Shown here: positions 18,854-28,892 of the stretch, one piece after another | Layout of the letters: every line of letters starts with the position of its first letter | Numbering within the stretch: the stretch's first letter is position 1 | Source of the DNA: Mesorhizobium qingshengii | GTDB taxonomy: Bacteria; Pseudomonadota; Alphaproteobacteria; Rhizobiales; Rhizobiaceae | DNA: 64,000 bases | Direction: 5' to 3' | Assembly (NCBI RefSeq): GCF_900103325.1 | Contig: NZ_FMXM01000020.1 | Location: 1 to 64,000, forward strand | The notes under the pieces: generated by a model | Seen by the model: the letters and a program-made list of their open reading frames with translations, nothing else | The model's database searches: none | What the model was told of the DNA's origin: nothing | Made by a program: the position numbers and the translations under genes

Positions 18854-19759
18854 TCAGCCGGCTATCTCGGCCAGCAGCCAATCGCGGAAGGCGCGGATCT
18901 TCGGCACGTTGCGGCGCGCCTCCGGGTAGACCAGCCAATAGGCGTGCCCGTCGTCACCCACCAGGTCGAAAGGCTGGATCAGGCGGCCGTCAGCCAGCTC
19001 CGCCTTGAACAGCGCCCTGGTCAGGATCGCCACGCCATGACCGGCGATTGCCGCATTGGCCTCATAAGCCTGTGCCCCCATGCTGCTGCCGGGCCGACTG
19101 GCAAGGTCGTGCGAATGCACGCCGGCAGCCGAAAACCACTGCGTCCACCAGATGTCGCCGGGATCGAGGATCGGCAGCCGCAACAGGTCAGCCGGTTGCT
19201 TGACGCCGCCAATGCTCGCCGCGAGCCTGGGGCTCAGCATCGGCGTGAAATCGGCATCGAGCAGCTTGTGGGCTTCCAGCCCCGGCCATTTGCCGCCACC
19301 CGAACGGATGGCGAGGTCGACATCCTCGCGGGCGAAATCCGTCAGCCGGCTCGACGTTTCGAGCCGCACGGCAAGCGCCGGATGCGCGATCTGGAACGAG
19401 CCCAGGTGATGCGCCAGCCAGTTCGAGGCAAAGGTCAGCACCGTGGTGACGCACAACAAGCCATCCGCGCCGCCACGCGCCGCGGCATAGGCCTGGCCAA
19501 GAATGGCGAAGGCTTCGCTGACCGCCGGCGCCAGGCGCTGTCCGGCCTCGGTCAGCGCGATCTGGCGCGGCCGCCGCAGGAAAAGCGGCGCGCCGACCCG
19601 TTCCTCCAGCACCTTGATCTGATAGCTGACCGCCGCCTGCGTCATGGCAAGCTCCTCGGCGGCCTTGGTGAAGGAAAGATGCCGCGCCACCGCTTCGAAC
19701 ACCCGGATCGCCTGCAGCGGCGGGAGCTGCGAAACCTGTCGCGAGCCAAGGTCCGGCAT
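18854..19759 (-). CDS. LysR-family regulator (GcvA-like)
   Basis: This is a 301-residue regulator. The helix-turn-helix is N-terminal (LSFTKAAEELAMTQAAVSYQIKVLEE), followed by a substrate-binding domain with the GcvA-subfamily pattern DLAIRSGGGKWPG. AAGGAGG sits just before ATG 19759. It is divergent from a small gene at 19870, and LysR regulators usually control the divergent neighbour. The pair interrupts the expected smoC-smoE adjacency, so it need not belong to polyol metabolism. Confidence 0.85.
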   Translation of the reverse strand: MPDLGSRQVSQLPPLQAIRVFEAVARHLSFTKAAEELAMTQAAVSYQIKVLEERVGAPLFLRRPRQIALTEAGQRLAPAVSEAFAILGQAYAAARGGADGLLCVTTVLTFASNWLAHHLGSFQIAHPALAVRLETSSRLTDFAREDVDLAIRSGGGKWPGLEAHKLLDADFTPMLSPRLAASIGGVKQPADLLRLPILDPGDIWWTQWFSAAGVHSHDLASRPGSSMGAQAYEANAAIAGHGVAILTRALFKAELADGRLIQPFDLVGDDGHAYWLVYPEARRNVPKIRAFRDWLLAEIAG

Positions 19760-19869
19760 AAAGCCTCCTTATGGGTCCTTATCGACGTTCGATTGGCAAA
19801 GGCGGCCGGCAAGACCGACATTCAGCATCAGCCCGTCGTTTGGGCGCAAGATAGCGAAGGTTGACGATC

Positions 19870-20055
19870 ATGACCATGGCGCAGCAAAAATGCACTCCCG
19901 CACCGGATCATCGCTGGATTTCGTGGCTCGCGGACGGATTCGGCTGGTTCGCGGTCAGAAAAAGAGCGCATCTCGACATCAGGGACCTCTCCCCGCATCT
20001 GCAACGCGACCTCGGTTTCCTCGATGGCAACGACCCTTTCGGGCCGGGCAAATAG
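19870..20055 (+). CDS. Small DUF1127-like protein
   Basis: This is a 61-residue basic protein. Its second half (VRKRAHLDIRDLSPHLQRDLGFLDG) resembles the DUF1127 core, an arginine-rich helix ending in a RDLG-type motif. A GAAGG lies nine bases before ATG 19870; a TTG three codons upstream is the alternative. It is divergent from the LysR gene with 110 bases between. The function is unknown; some DUF1127 proteins bind RNA and affect stress or phosphate responses. Confidence 0.6.
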   Translation: MTMAQQKCTPAPDHRWISWLADGFGWFAVRKRAHLDIRDLSPHLQRDLGFLDGNDPFGPGK

Positions 20056-20122
20056 CTTGACTGGCCTTATCCCAGATCGGTCGCAGTGCCGTTACAGTCC
20101 CGCAAGCGAAAGCGGTTCGGTG

Positions 20123-21082
20123 TCATCCGCCGGCCAGCAGGGCTGCCGCCGTCCGTTCATCGGTTATGAGCCCGTTGACCAGCCGCCTGTTCACCGCCGC
20201 CAGGATACCCGGCAGCTTGCGCTCGCCCATGGCAAGCGCGATGACCAGCGATTTTTCGCGTGACGGCAGCGAAGCCGACGACACCCGGTCGTTGGTGATG
20301 CCTTCGATCATGCGGCCTTCGCGATCAAACACCCAGCCGACGATTTCGGCGATGCCGCCGGCCTTCTGCAGCGCCTTCAACTCGCTTTCCGAAATGAAGC
20401 CGTCCTCGTAGAGCGGCGCCTTGGGACCGAGATCGCCAATGCCGATGAAGGTGACGTCGGCCTCGGCGGCCAGCGCCAGCGTCGGCTGGATCATCGGCTG
20501 CTTGAGCAGCATCTCGCGCTCCTCCGGCGAAGAGGCGATGACCGGCAGCGGCATAGGGAAGGATCGCGCCTTCACCCTGTCGGCCATGGTGAAGATGACG
20601 TTGTAGAAGGCGGCCGAGCCGTCCGGCGAGATGTTGCCGGTCAAGGACACCACCTTGTGCTGCGGACAGTCCATCGGCGGCAGCTGCTCGATCGCCGCCT
20701 TCAGCGTGCGCCCGGTGCCGATCGCCATGACAATCGGGGTCGGCGATCGCAGCCGCCGCTCAATCTCGGCGGCGGCCGCCTCGGCGATGCCGATGGTGGT
20801 GGAGGATGAGTTGGGATCGCTCGGCACCACCTCGACCAGATCGAGCGCGAAGCGTGATTTCAACCGTGCCGCCAGATCAAGGCAGTTGGCGATCGGATGG
20901 TCGACGCGAACCTTGATCAACCCTTCCGATACCGCCAGCGATACCAGCCGCTGTGCCGTCTGCCGTGAGATGCCGAGCGTGGCGGCAATCTGGTCCTGCG
21001 TGTTGCCGGCAACGTAATAAAGCCAGCCGGCGCGCGCCGCGTCGTCCAGCCTGTTGCTGCCGCCATCCTGCCGGGTACTCAC
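20123..21082 (-). CDS. smoC: SorC/DeoR-type sugar-binding regulator
   Basis: This is a 319-residue regulator of the SorC family. An N-terminal helix-turn-helix (YYVAGNTQDQIAATLGISRQ) is followed by the sugar-binding domain (GTGRTLKAAIEQLP, ending GLITDERTAAALL). ATG 21109 has only a weak ribosome site, while GTG 21082 has GGGAGG six bases before it and gives a family-typical N-terminus, so I start there. The smoC name is given by similarity and by closeness to smoE; it would sense a polyol or sugar phosphate and control the operon. Confidence 0.8.
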   Translation of the reverse strand: MSTRQDGGSNRLDDAARAGWLYYVAGNTQDQIAATLGISRQTAQRLVSLAVSEGLIKVRVDHPIANCLDLAARLKSRFALDLVEVVPSDPNSSSTTIGIAEAAAAEIERRLRSPTPIVMAIGTGRTLKAAIEQLPPMDCPQHKVVSLTGNISPDGSAAFYNVIFTMADRVKARSFPMPLPVIASSPEEREMLLKQPMIQPTLALAAEADVTFIGIGDLGPKAPLYEDGFISESELKALQKAGGIAEIVGWVFDREGRMIEGITNDRVSSASLPSREKSLVIALAMGERKLPGILAAVNRRLVNGLITDERTAAALLAGG

Positions 21083-21339
21083 GTCCTGCCTCCCGAAGCC
21101 GCCGGTCATCAGGGCGGTTCGCCGCTACTCTTACAGGGAAAAGCCTCCTGCGCAATTGTCAATCTCCAGGGCAATTGCTTGCGCTGCGATATGCCCACGA
21201 CGGAAATGCCATCCCTCGCTCATGTCGAGCGGGGGACGACAGGTGGTTTCGGCCCTGGACAGACGACAAGGGATAGCTGGCAGGAAGGTTTATCTCCCGG
21301 CGCAAACCCTTTAAGGGATCAGAAAAAGGGATTTTCTGC

Positions 21340-21972
21340 ATGACACCGAAAGCGGTTTTCTGGGATATGGACGGCACGCTGGTCGACAGCGAACCGCTGC
21401 ACGAAGCCGCCCTGGTGGCGGCGATGCGCAATGTCGGCCTCGTGCCGCCGCCCGACCTGCATGAGCGCGTGCTCGGTGTCGCCGCCTGGCCGGTCTACGA
21501 AATGATGCGCGACGAGTTCGGCCTGGATCTGCCCTTCGACGACTGGATCGTCCGCAAATACGAGCACTATCTGCCGCTTGTCGAGAGCCTGAAGCCGCGC
21601 CCCGGCGCGATCGAGATATTCAACGATTTGCGGGCAAGGGGCGTGGCGCAAGCCGTCGTATCGAATTCGGACCGGATGATCGTCGATGCCAATTTGCGTA
21701 CGGTCGGGCTGACCTATCCCGGCATGAAGACGATCAGCCGCAATGATGTGCGCGAAGGCAAGCCGCACCCCGAACCGTTCCTGCGCGCCGCGCATCTGGC
21801 CGGTGTCGATCCCGCGCAGGCGGTAGCGATCGACGACAGCTGGCCGGGCGCCATGGCCGGGCTGGCGGCGGGGATGAAGACGATCTTCTGGCCAGAAAAG
21901 CCGATGGATGGGCCGCCCGGTGCTGTCGTTATCACCAGCACCGAGGAATTGCGGAAAGAGCTCGGACTTTAG
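21340..21972 (+). CDS. HAD-superfamily hydrolase (beta-phosphoglucomutase-like)
   Basis: This is a 210-residue HAD-IA phosphatase. The nucleophile motif FWDMDGTLVDSEP is at the N-terminus, VSNSD is the second motif, and the acidic motif AIDDSWPGAMAGLAAGM is C-terminal. AAGGGA lies upstream of ATG 21340. It is divergent from smoC, so it may share that control and remove phosphate from a polyol or hexose phosphate, but the substrate is not fixed by the sequence. Confidence 0.85.
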   Translation: MTPKAVFWDMDGTLVDSEPLHEAALVAAMRNVGLVPPPDLHERVLGVAAWPVYEMMRDEFGLDLPFDDWIVRKYEHYLPLVESLKPRPGAIEIFNDLRARGVAQAVVSNSDRMIVDANLRTVGLTYPGMKTISRNDVREGKPHPEPFLRAAHLAGVDPAQAVAIDDSWPGAMAGLAAGMKTIFWPEKPMDGPPGAVVITSTEELRKELGL

Positions 21973-21988
21973 CTAGTTTCCAGAAGGC

Positions 21989-22756
21989 TCAGTTCCGGTA
22001 GGCCGGTTCCTGCTCGTCGAGGATCGCCTTCAACTCGCTGAGATGGCGTTCGGCCTGGCCGGGATAGTCATCCATTTCGCTCGCCGCCTTCTCCGCGATC
22101 GCGTCCGAGAGCACGCGCAACGGTCGGCCAGTCCACAGCGCCTTGATATAGGTCTCGGCGGCGCGCTCGAAATAGAACATGCGGTTGAAGGCATCGGCGA
22201 CCGTGTCGCCGATGACCAGCACGCCGTGATTGCCCATCACCATGACCTTGACCTTGGGATCGACGAGCAGTTGCGAGCAGCGTTCGCCCTCTTCCTCGAA
22301 GGCCAGTCCGCCATAGTGGCCGTCGACGACATGGCGATTGAAGAACATCGCCGAATTCTGGTCGACCGGCGGCAGGCGAGAGTCGGCGAGCGACGCCAGC
22401 ACCGTGGCATGGATCGAATGGACATGCATGACGCAGCGCGCGTGCCGCACATTGCGATGGATTGCGCCGTGCAGGCCCCACGCCGTCGGGTCGGGCGCGT
22501 TCGGGCCAGAGAGCGTATCGGGATCGTTGGCATCGATCAGCAGCAGGTCGCTCGCCTTGATGCGCGAGAAATGCACCTGGTTGGGATTCATCAGGAACTG
22601 CGTGCCGTCATCATTGATGGCCAGCGAAAAATGGTTGGCCACCGCCTCGTGCATGTTGAGCCGCGCCGTCCAGCGAAAGGCGCAGGCGAGATCGACTCGC
22701 TCTTCGTAGAAAGGCAGATTGGTCAGCGTTTCTTTCTGCAGGCGGGCAATGCTCAT
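21989..22756 (-). CDS. Class II aldolase/adducin-domain protein
   Basis: This is a 255-residue protein of the class II aldolase/adducin family. Zinc-ligand histidines typical of the fold are visible in CVMHVHSIHAT and MGNHGVLVIGD. The N-terminus (ACAFRWTARLNMHEAVANHFS) matches the family opening. ATG 22756 has GGAG upstream; the longer frame overlaps ureG and is discarded. Members are aldolases, epimerases or decarboxylases of small sugar phosphates, and many are of unknown function. It lies at the 3' end of the urease cluster, with no clear link. Confidence 0.8.
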   Translation of the reverse strand: MSIARLQKETLTNLPFYEERVDLACAFRWTARLNMHEAVANHFSLAINDDGTQFLMNPNQVHFSRIKASDLLLIDANDPDTLSGPNAPDPTAWGLHGAIHRNVRHARCVMHVHSIHATVLASLADSRLPPVDQNSAMFFNRHVVDGHYGGLAFEEEGERCSQLLVDPKVKVMVMGNHGVLVIGDTVADAFNRMFYFERAAETYIKALWTGRPLRVLSDAIAEKAASEMDDYPGQAERHLSELKAILDEQEPAYRN

Positions 22757-22844
22757 CTTGAAATCTCCGATTTCAGCAAGAATGCCGCGACCTACGTCCG
22801 CCCGCAACGGATTTTGGTTGGTGCAGGAGAGAAGCTGCTGTCTG

Positions 22845-23486
22845 TCAGGCTGCCGTGCTGGCAGTGGTGCCGGCACGCAAGCCGCCATGCTCGACGATGA
22901 AATCGATGACCTCCTGCAGCCCCTTGCCGCGCGACAGATCGGTGAAACCGAACGGCCGCTTGCCGCGCATGCGGCCGGCGTCGCTCTCCATGATTTCGAG
23001 GTTGACGTTCACATAGGGCGCAAGATCGCTCTTGTTGATGATGAGGAAATCGGAGCGCGTGATCGCCGGCCCGCCTTTGCGTGGGATCTCCTCGCCCTGG
23101 CAGACCGAGATGACATAGAGCGTCAGGTCGGCAAGGTCCGGCGAGAAGGTGGCGGCGAGGTTGTCGCCGCCGGATTCGATGAAGACGATGTCGAGATCCG
23201 GAAATTTCCGATTCATCTCGGCGATCGCCTGCAGGTTGATGGAGGCATCCTCGCGGATGGCGGTGTGCGGGCAGCCGCCGGTCTCGACACCCATGATGCG
23301 ATCCTCGGGCAGCGCCTGCAGCCGGGCCAGCATCATGGCGTCTTCCTTGGTGTAGATGTCGTTGGTGACGACGGCGATCGAGAATTCGTCGCGCAGCGCC
23401 TTGCACAGTTTTTCGGTCAGTGTCGTCTTGCCCGAACCGACCGGACCGCCAATGCCGACGCGCAACGGGCCATTTTTCTGTGTCAT
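22845..23486 (-). CDS. ureG: Urease accessory GTPase UreG
   Basis: This is a 213-residue GTPase that delivers nickel to the urease active site with UreE and UreD/F. The P-loop GGPVGSGKTTL is near the N-terminus. The nickel-binding CPH motif (GGCPHTAIREDAS) and the NKSDLAPY guanine-specificity motif are present. Its ATG overlaps the stop of the upstream membrane-protein gene (ATGA), so translation is coupled. Last gene of the urease cluster. Confidence 0.96.
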   Translation of the reverse strand: MTQKNGPLRVGIGGPVGSGKTTLTEKLCKALRDEFSIAVVTNDIYTKEDAMMLARLQALPEDRIMGVETGGCPHTAIREDASINLQAIAEMNRKFPDLDIVFIESGGDNLAATFSPDLADLTLYVISVCQGEEIPRKGGPAITRSDFLIINKSDLAPYVNVNLEIMESDAGRMRGKRPFGFTDLSRGKGLQEVIDFIVEHGGLRAGTTASTAA

Positions 23487-23923
23487 GCGGGAAACTCCGT
23501 GATGGCGAGGATGGCAAAGCCGAGCCCGATCAGCAGGCAGAGCGGCGAATAGTAACGAACATCCAGCCGCGCGAAAGGCTGCTCCGGCGCCAGTCGCCGC
23601 CACCAGGGCGTGAAGCCGGCGATGCCGCGTCCCAGGAAAACCAGGCCGATGAGCAGCGCTGTGGCAGCAAGGCCTTCCTTGGGAAAGGGCGAGGCGAAGA
23701 AGCCGATGAGCGCCAGCGGCCAGAGCGTTGCCAGGCCGAGGCACGCGGCAACGGCGAAACTGGCGAACGGCGTCGGCATGTCATCGACGCCGCGAAAGCC
23801 GACGACGGCATGGGCGCAGGATGCCGCATCCTTGCCCGGCCAGATGCCACCAATGCCCCAGTAGACATGCAGCGCGGTGATCAGCAGCAGAACAAAGGAC
23901 AGCGCGAAGGCAAGGACGATCAT
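23483..23923 (-). CDS. DUF3995-type membrane protein within ure operon
   Basis: This is a 146-residue inner-membrane protein with about four hydrophobic segments. The segment ALHVYWGIGGIWPG matches the DUF3995 family. Both ends overlap neighbours by four bases: its ATG overlaps the ureF stop and its stop overlaps the ureG start. Such tight packing means it is translated with the urease accessory genes. The role is unknown; support of nickel or urea handling would be a guess. Confidence 0.8.
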   Translation of the reverse strand: MIVLAFALSFVLLLITALHVYWGIGGIWPGKDAASCAHAVVGFRGVDDMPTPFASFAVAACLGLATLWPLALIGFFASPFPKEGLAATALLIGLVFLGRGIAGFTPWWRRLAPEQPFARLDVRYYSPLCLLIGLGFAILAITEFPA

Positions 23924-24591
23924 GAGCGGAACAATCGCGAATACTGGGTTTCGTGCTTCATCGCCATGACATCGGAGACGAAGGCGCAGCCGCCCAGATC
24001 GTCTATCGACGAACGGACAGCGCGGGCAGCGGTCGCCAAGGCCAAAGGCTCGAAGCCGGCAAGCAACGCGGTGGCGGCGCTCTGGCCGACGACGCCGAGC
24101 CTGATCGCGGCCTGGACGAGATTGGAGAAAAAGGCTTGCAGGAAGGCGGACAGCGCGTCCTGAAGCGCGATGCCATTGCAGCCGGCAACGGCGCCGACGG
24201 CGACACAATAGGCGCATTCGGCCGGCAGGCGTTCCAGCACGGGGTTGGGCCAGGCCGACGCTGCTTTCAGGAAGGCGGCGCCCTGCAGCATGGTCTCGGT
24301 ATGACGTTCGCGCGAGCCGGCCAGAGCCTCGGCCAGCGCGGCAATCTCGTCGATATCCCCGGCGTGGCGCGCACGGCGCCAGCTCTCGGCGAACAGCACG
24401 GCATCGTTCCAGCCCGAGCCCATCTCGACCAGCGTTTCCAGCCAGCCGGCGAGGCTGCCGGCATCGGCAACCAGCCCGTCGTGCACCGCGCGCTCGAGAC
24501 CGTGGCTGTAGGAAAAGCCTCCGACCGGAAAGGCCGGCGACAGCCACGCCATTAGCCGCAAGAGCGCGATGTTGGAAGGCTGGTCAGTCAT
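23920..24591 (-). CDS. ureF: Urease accessory protein UreF
   Basis: This is a 223-residue accessory protein that joins UreD on apo-urease and gates nickel insertion by UreG. The family opening LRLMAWLSPAFPVGGFSYSHGLE is clear, as are the helical repeats through the C-terminus. ATG 24591 overlaps the end of ureE by eight bases; the longer frame is a shadow of the ureE His tail. Confidence 0.95.
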   Translation of the reverse strand: MTDQPSNIALLRLMAWLSPAFPVGGFSYSHGLERAVHDGLVADAGSLAGWLETLVEMGSGWNDAVLFAESWRRARHAGDIDEIAALAEALAGSRERHTETMLQGAAFLKAASAWPNPVLERLPAECAYCVAVGAVAGCNGIALQDALSAFLQAFFSNLVQAAIRLGVVGQSAATALLAGFEPLALATAARAVRSSIDDLGGCAFVSDVMAMKHETQYSRLFRS

Positions 24592-25177
24592 GGTCGTGGT
24601 GGTGGCCGGCGTGGCTGTGCGAATGGGAGTGCGCTTCGCCATGGCCATGGCTGTGCGCTTCGGCGTGGCTGTGTGCATGCGCCTCTGCATGACCATGGCC
24701 GTGATCGTGCCCGCCGGAATAGGCGCCGCGCACCGGCTTGAACGGTTCGGACACGTCGCGCACCGTGGCGCCCAGCCCCTCCAGCATCGCCTTGATGACA
24801 TGGTCGCGCAGGATGAGGATGCGCCCGGCCTCGATGCTTGCCGCGAGATGGCGGTTGCCGATATGCCAGGCGAGCTCGCTCAGATGCACGGCATCGCGGG
24901 CGCGGATGTCATAGACATCTTCCGGTGCCGCGATGATCTCGATATGGCGACCATCCTCCAGCACCAGACGGTCGCCATCGTTCAACGCGACAGGCGCGGG
25001 CAGGTCGACCAGCACCTTGCTGCCGTCGGCAAGTTCGATGGCCCGGCGGCGCAGATGTCGCTCGTCATGGGCGAGAACGGCACGACCGGATGGCGCGGTG
25101 GTTCCGGCGCCGCCGGCAGGCAGCACCGAGACAGCACGCGGGAATTTGGTGAAGTCGGTGTTGAGATTGAGCTTCAT
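24584..25177 (-). CDS. ureE: Urease nickel metallochaperone UreE, His-rich tail
   Basis: This is a 197-residue nickel chaperone. The N-terminal domain (DERHLRRRAIELADGSKVLVDLP) and the C-terminal metal-binding domain (ELAWHIGNRHLAASIE) are normal. The last 41 residues hold 18 histidines in HxH repeats, a tail that in other UreE proteins stores nickel. ATG 25177 overlaps the stop of the upstream GST gene. The tail-coding DNA also contains the start of ureF. Confidence 0.95.
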   Translation of the reverse strand: MKLNLNTDFTKFPRAVSVLPAGGAGTTAPSGRAVLAHDERHLRRRAIELADGSKVLVDLPAPVALNDGDRLVLEDGRHIEIIAAPEDVYDIRARDAVHLSELAWHIGNRHLAASIEAGRILILRDHVIKAMLEGLGATVRDVSEPFKPVRGAYSGGHDHGHGHAEAHAHSHAEAHSHGHGEAHSHSHSHAGHHHDHD

Positions 25178-25779
25178 TTCAGGGAGCCTCCATTGGCCTG
25201 CGCCCGCGCCCGCGCGGGCCGCGCCAGCACCCGGTCGAAATAGCCGTTGACGCGCTCGGACTCGATCGGGAATTTTCCCGCGCGAGCCCAGCCGCCCATG
25301 TCGCCGAGCAACACGTCGACGGCGGAAAACCGGTCGCCCAGCGCAAAGGGCTTGTCGCCAAGCCGGCGGTCCAGTGCCTTGACCTCCGTGGCAAAGTCGT
25401 GAGCCGCGGCGGGGCCGACATCGACCCGCACATCCTTCGGCAGCAGGAACCGGTGGCGCAATTTGTTCCACAGCGGCGCTTCGAATTCCGATTGGGCAAA
25501 ATGCATCCAGGAATCCATCTCGGCGCGGCCGGCAACGCCCTGGTTTGCACCCATTCCCATCTCCGCGTGCTTGTCGGCCAGATAGACGCAGATCGCCGCC
25601 GAATCCGTTACCGTAAGGTCGCCATCGATCAGGATCGGCACCTTGCCCGACGGGTTCAACGCATAGGCTTCCGGCGAACGCAATTTGACCTCGACGAATT
25701 CATAGGGCTGCCCGAGTTCCTCGAGCATCCAGAGAACGCGGCTGACCCGGGACCCACGCGATCCGACGGCCTTGTACAT
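25174..25779 (-). CDS. Glutathione S-transferase-family protein
   Basis: This is a 201-residue cytosolic GST-like protein. The thioredoxin-fold half starts MYKAVGSRGSRVSRVLWMLEELG with Ser as the possible glutathione-activating residue, then NPSGKVPILIDGD and the DSAAICVYLA motif. The C-terminal helical half includes the DRFSAVDVLLGDM motif. ATG 25779 is chosen over the longer frame. Its stop overlaps ureE by four bases, so it is co-translated with urease accessory genes. The target molecule is unknown. Confidence 0.88.
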   Translation of the reverse strand: MYKAVGSRGSRVSRVLWMLEELGQPYEFVEVKLRSPEAYALNPSGKVPILIDGDLTVTDSAAICVYLADKHAEMGMGANQGVAGRAEMDSWMHFAQSEFEAPLWNKLRHRFLLPKDVRVDVGPAAAHDFATEVKALDRRLGDKPFALGDRFSAVDVLLGDMGGWARAGKFPIESERVNGYFDRVLARPARARAQANGGSLK

Positions 25780-25836
25780 TGTTGAACCCTGCTTTCTCAG
25801 AAGCCTAGACCATACCAGCGGTCCACCCAACGCCGC

Positions 25837-26430
25837 TCAAACGATCGTGTCGAAGAGCCGCAGGATGAACGATATCTGATAGACGAGCGCGGCCGCGACA
25901 AAGGCGATGTGGAAGCGGCGGTCGCGCACCAGGATCGCGACGATACAGAGCACGACGAAGACCGGCGTGCGGAACAGGTACTCGTTGCCGAAGCGGGCGA
26001 AATGCTCCGGCCCCTTCAGGAGCGTATCGATGACGTCGAGCAGATAGGTCGCTGCCAAAAGGCCGAAGAACCAGCCCCGGCGCGAGTAGAAGAAATCCTC
26101 GTAGCTGGTGTAGTCCAGCATGGAATCCGGAAACAGCAGCGCGCAGAGCAGGAACAGCGTGATCGCGTAGAAGATGATGAACAGGTACTTGCCGAAGGTC
26201 CAGGTCTCGATGGCGTAGAGGCCGAACTCCCACCACCAGAAATGCACTAGCATCAAAAGCACCGAGGCGACCCAGGCCAGATGCACGGGATAGAGCTTGT
26301 ACTGGCCGGGATGCTGGACGATGCGCGCCAGTCCCGACAAAAGGCGGGTGACGCCGAGCCCGATCACCATGCCCATGACGATGCGGATATGCGGGAAGAC
26401 GTCGTGGGCAGAGGCGATTTCGGTGGCCAT
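25837..26430 (-). CDS. Conserved hypothetical multi-pass membrane protein
   Basis: This is a 197-residue inner-membrane protein. About six hydrophobic segments are visible (for example VMGMVIGLGVTRLLSGLARI, FIIFYAITLFLLCALLFP, PVFVVLCIVAILV). I do not recognise the family. It lies 93 bases downstream of ureC on the same strand and 57 bases upstream of the GST gene, so it is probably transcribed in the urease operon. A transport or sensing role linked to urea or nickel is possible but has no direct support. Confidence 0.7.
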   Translation of the reverse strand: MATEIASAHDVFPHIRIVMGMVIGLGVTRLLSGLARIVQHPGQYKLYPVHLAWVASVLLMLVHFWWWEFGLYAIETWTFGKYLFIIFYAITLFLLCALLFPDSMLDYTSYEDFFYSRRGWFFGLLAATYLLDVIDTLLKGPEHFARFGNEYLFRTPVFVVLCIVAILVRDRRFHIAFVAAALVYQISFILRLFDTIV

Positions 26431-26523
26431 GGCTAGTCATGCGGTTCATTGAGCCGCATATTGCGGCGTCCGGTCACCAGCCGCAACGGATTTTGCACCG
26501 GTCGGCCCGATCCCCATTTCGCG

Positions 26524-28236
<1,713 letters not shown>

Positions 28237-28403
28237 CAGCAATTGCTCCCGAAATACGCTCTGGCCGCAGCCGAACTCCATGGCGTCGCCATCCTATGGT
28301 CATGCAATGACCCGCTGGGCGACACCTTCTGATCCCATTTCCCGGTTGAGGTAGGCCGGCCACCCCAAAACGACCGTTTGTCAATCGATGGAAAGGAAAA
28401 TCC

Positions 28404-28778
28404 ATGCGCAAGATGATACTTCTCGCGGCGGCCAGCCTGATGCTGGCGAGCGCCGCCAGTGCCCAGCAACAGCCCACGCCGGCTCAAACGCCCGCCGCGC
28501 CCACGCCAGCGGCACCCGGTGCGCCGGCGCCCGCGCCGACGATCCAGAGCGTCAACATCGTCGACATCAAGGAACTGCCCGAAGCCACGCAGACGCAGGT
28601 CAACCAGGTGATCGCCAAGCGTGGCGACGCCGGCCTGCAGAAACTGCGCAGTTCGATCGACTCCACGCCCGAGGTCAAGTCGGCGCTCGAAGCCAAGGGG
28701 CTTACCTCGGCGCAAGTGATCGCGGCCAGCATGCAGCCCAACGGCGCGCTGACCCTGATCACCAAGAAGGCAAGCTGA
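28404..28778 (+). CDS. Small exported protein, unknown function
   Basis: This is a 124-residue protein with a signal peptide at residues 1-20 (cleavage after ASA). A Pro/Ala/Gln-rich linker follows to about residue 47. A compact domain then runs to the end (VDIKELPEATQTQVNQVIAK, KSALEAKGLTSAQVIAASM). GGAAAGGA precedes ATG 28404. I do not recognise the family. It lies opposite to the urease genes, between ureB and ureC, and probably acts in the periplasm. Confidence 0.75.
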   Translation: MRKMILLAAASLMLASAASAQQQPTPAQTPAAPTPAAPGAPAPAPTIQSVNIVDIKELPEATQTQVNQVIAKRGDAGLQKLRSSIDSTPEVKSALEAKGLTSAQVIAASMQPNGALTLITKKAS

Positions 28779-28892
28779 TGACGCGGCGCGGCGGGCCAAA
28801 TTGCGGCCCGCCGGCCGCATCGGCAAGGGAACCGTGGCAGGGCCGGAGTCGTTTCGCTTCCTGAGTGCCGAAACAAATCTCGAAAGCGAGCG

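Noticed and set aside
24584..24720. Repeat array in minus-strand DNA resembling a CRISPR or microsatellite
   Set aside because: The repetition is the codons of the UreE histidine tail and has no spacer-repeat structure.
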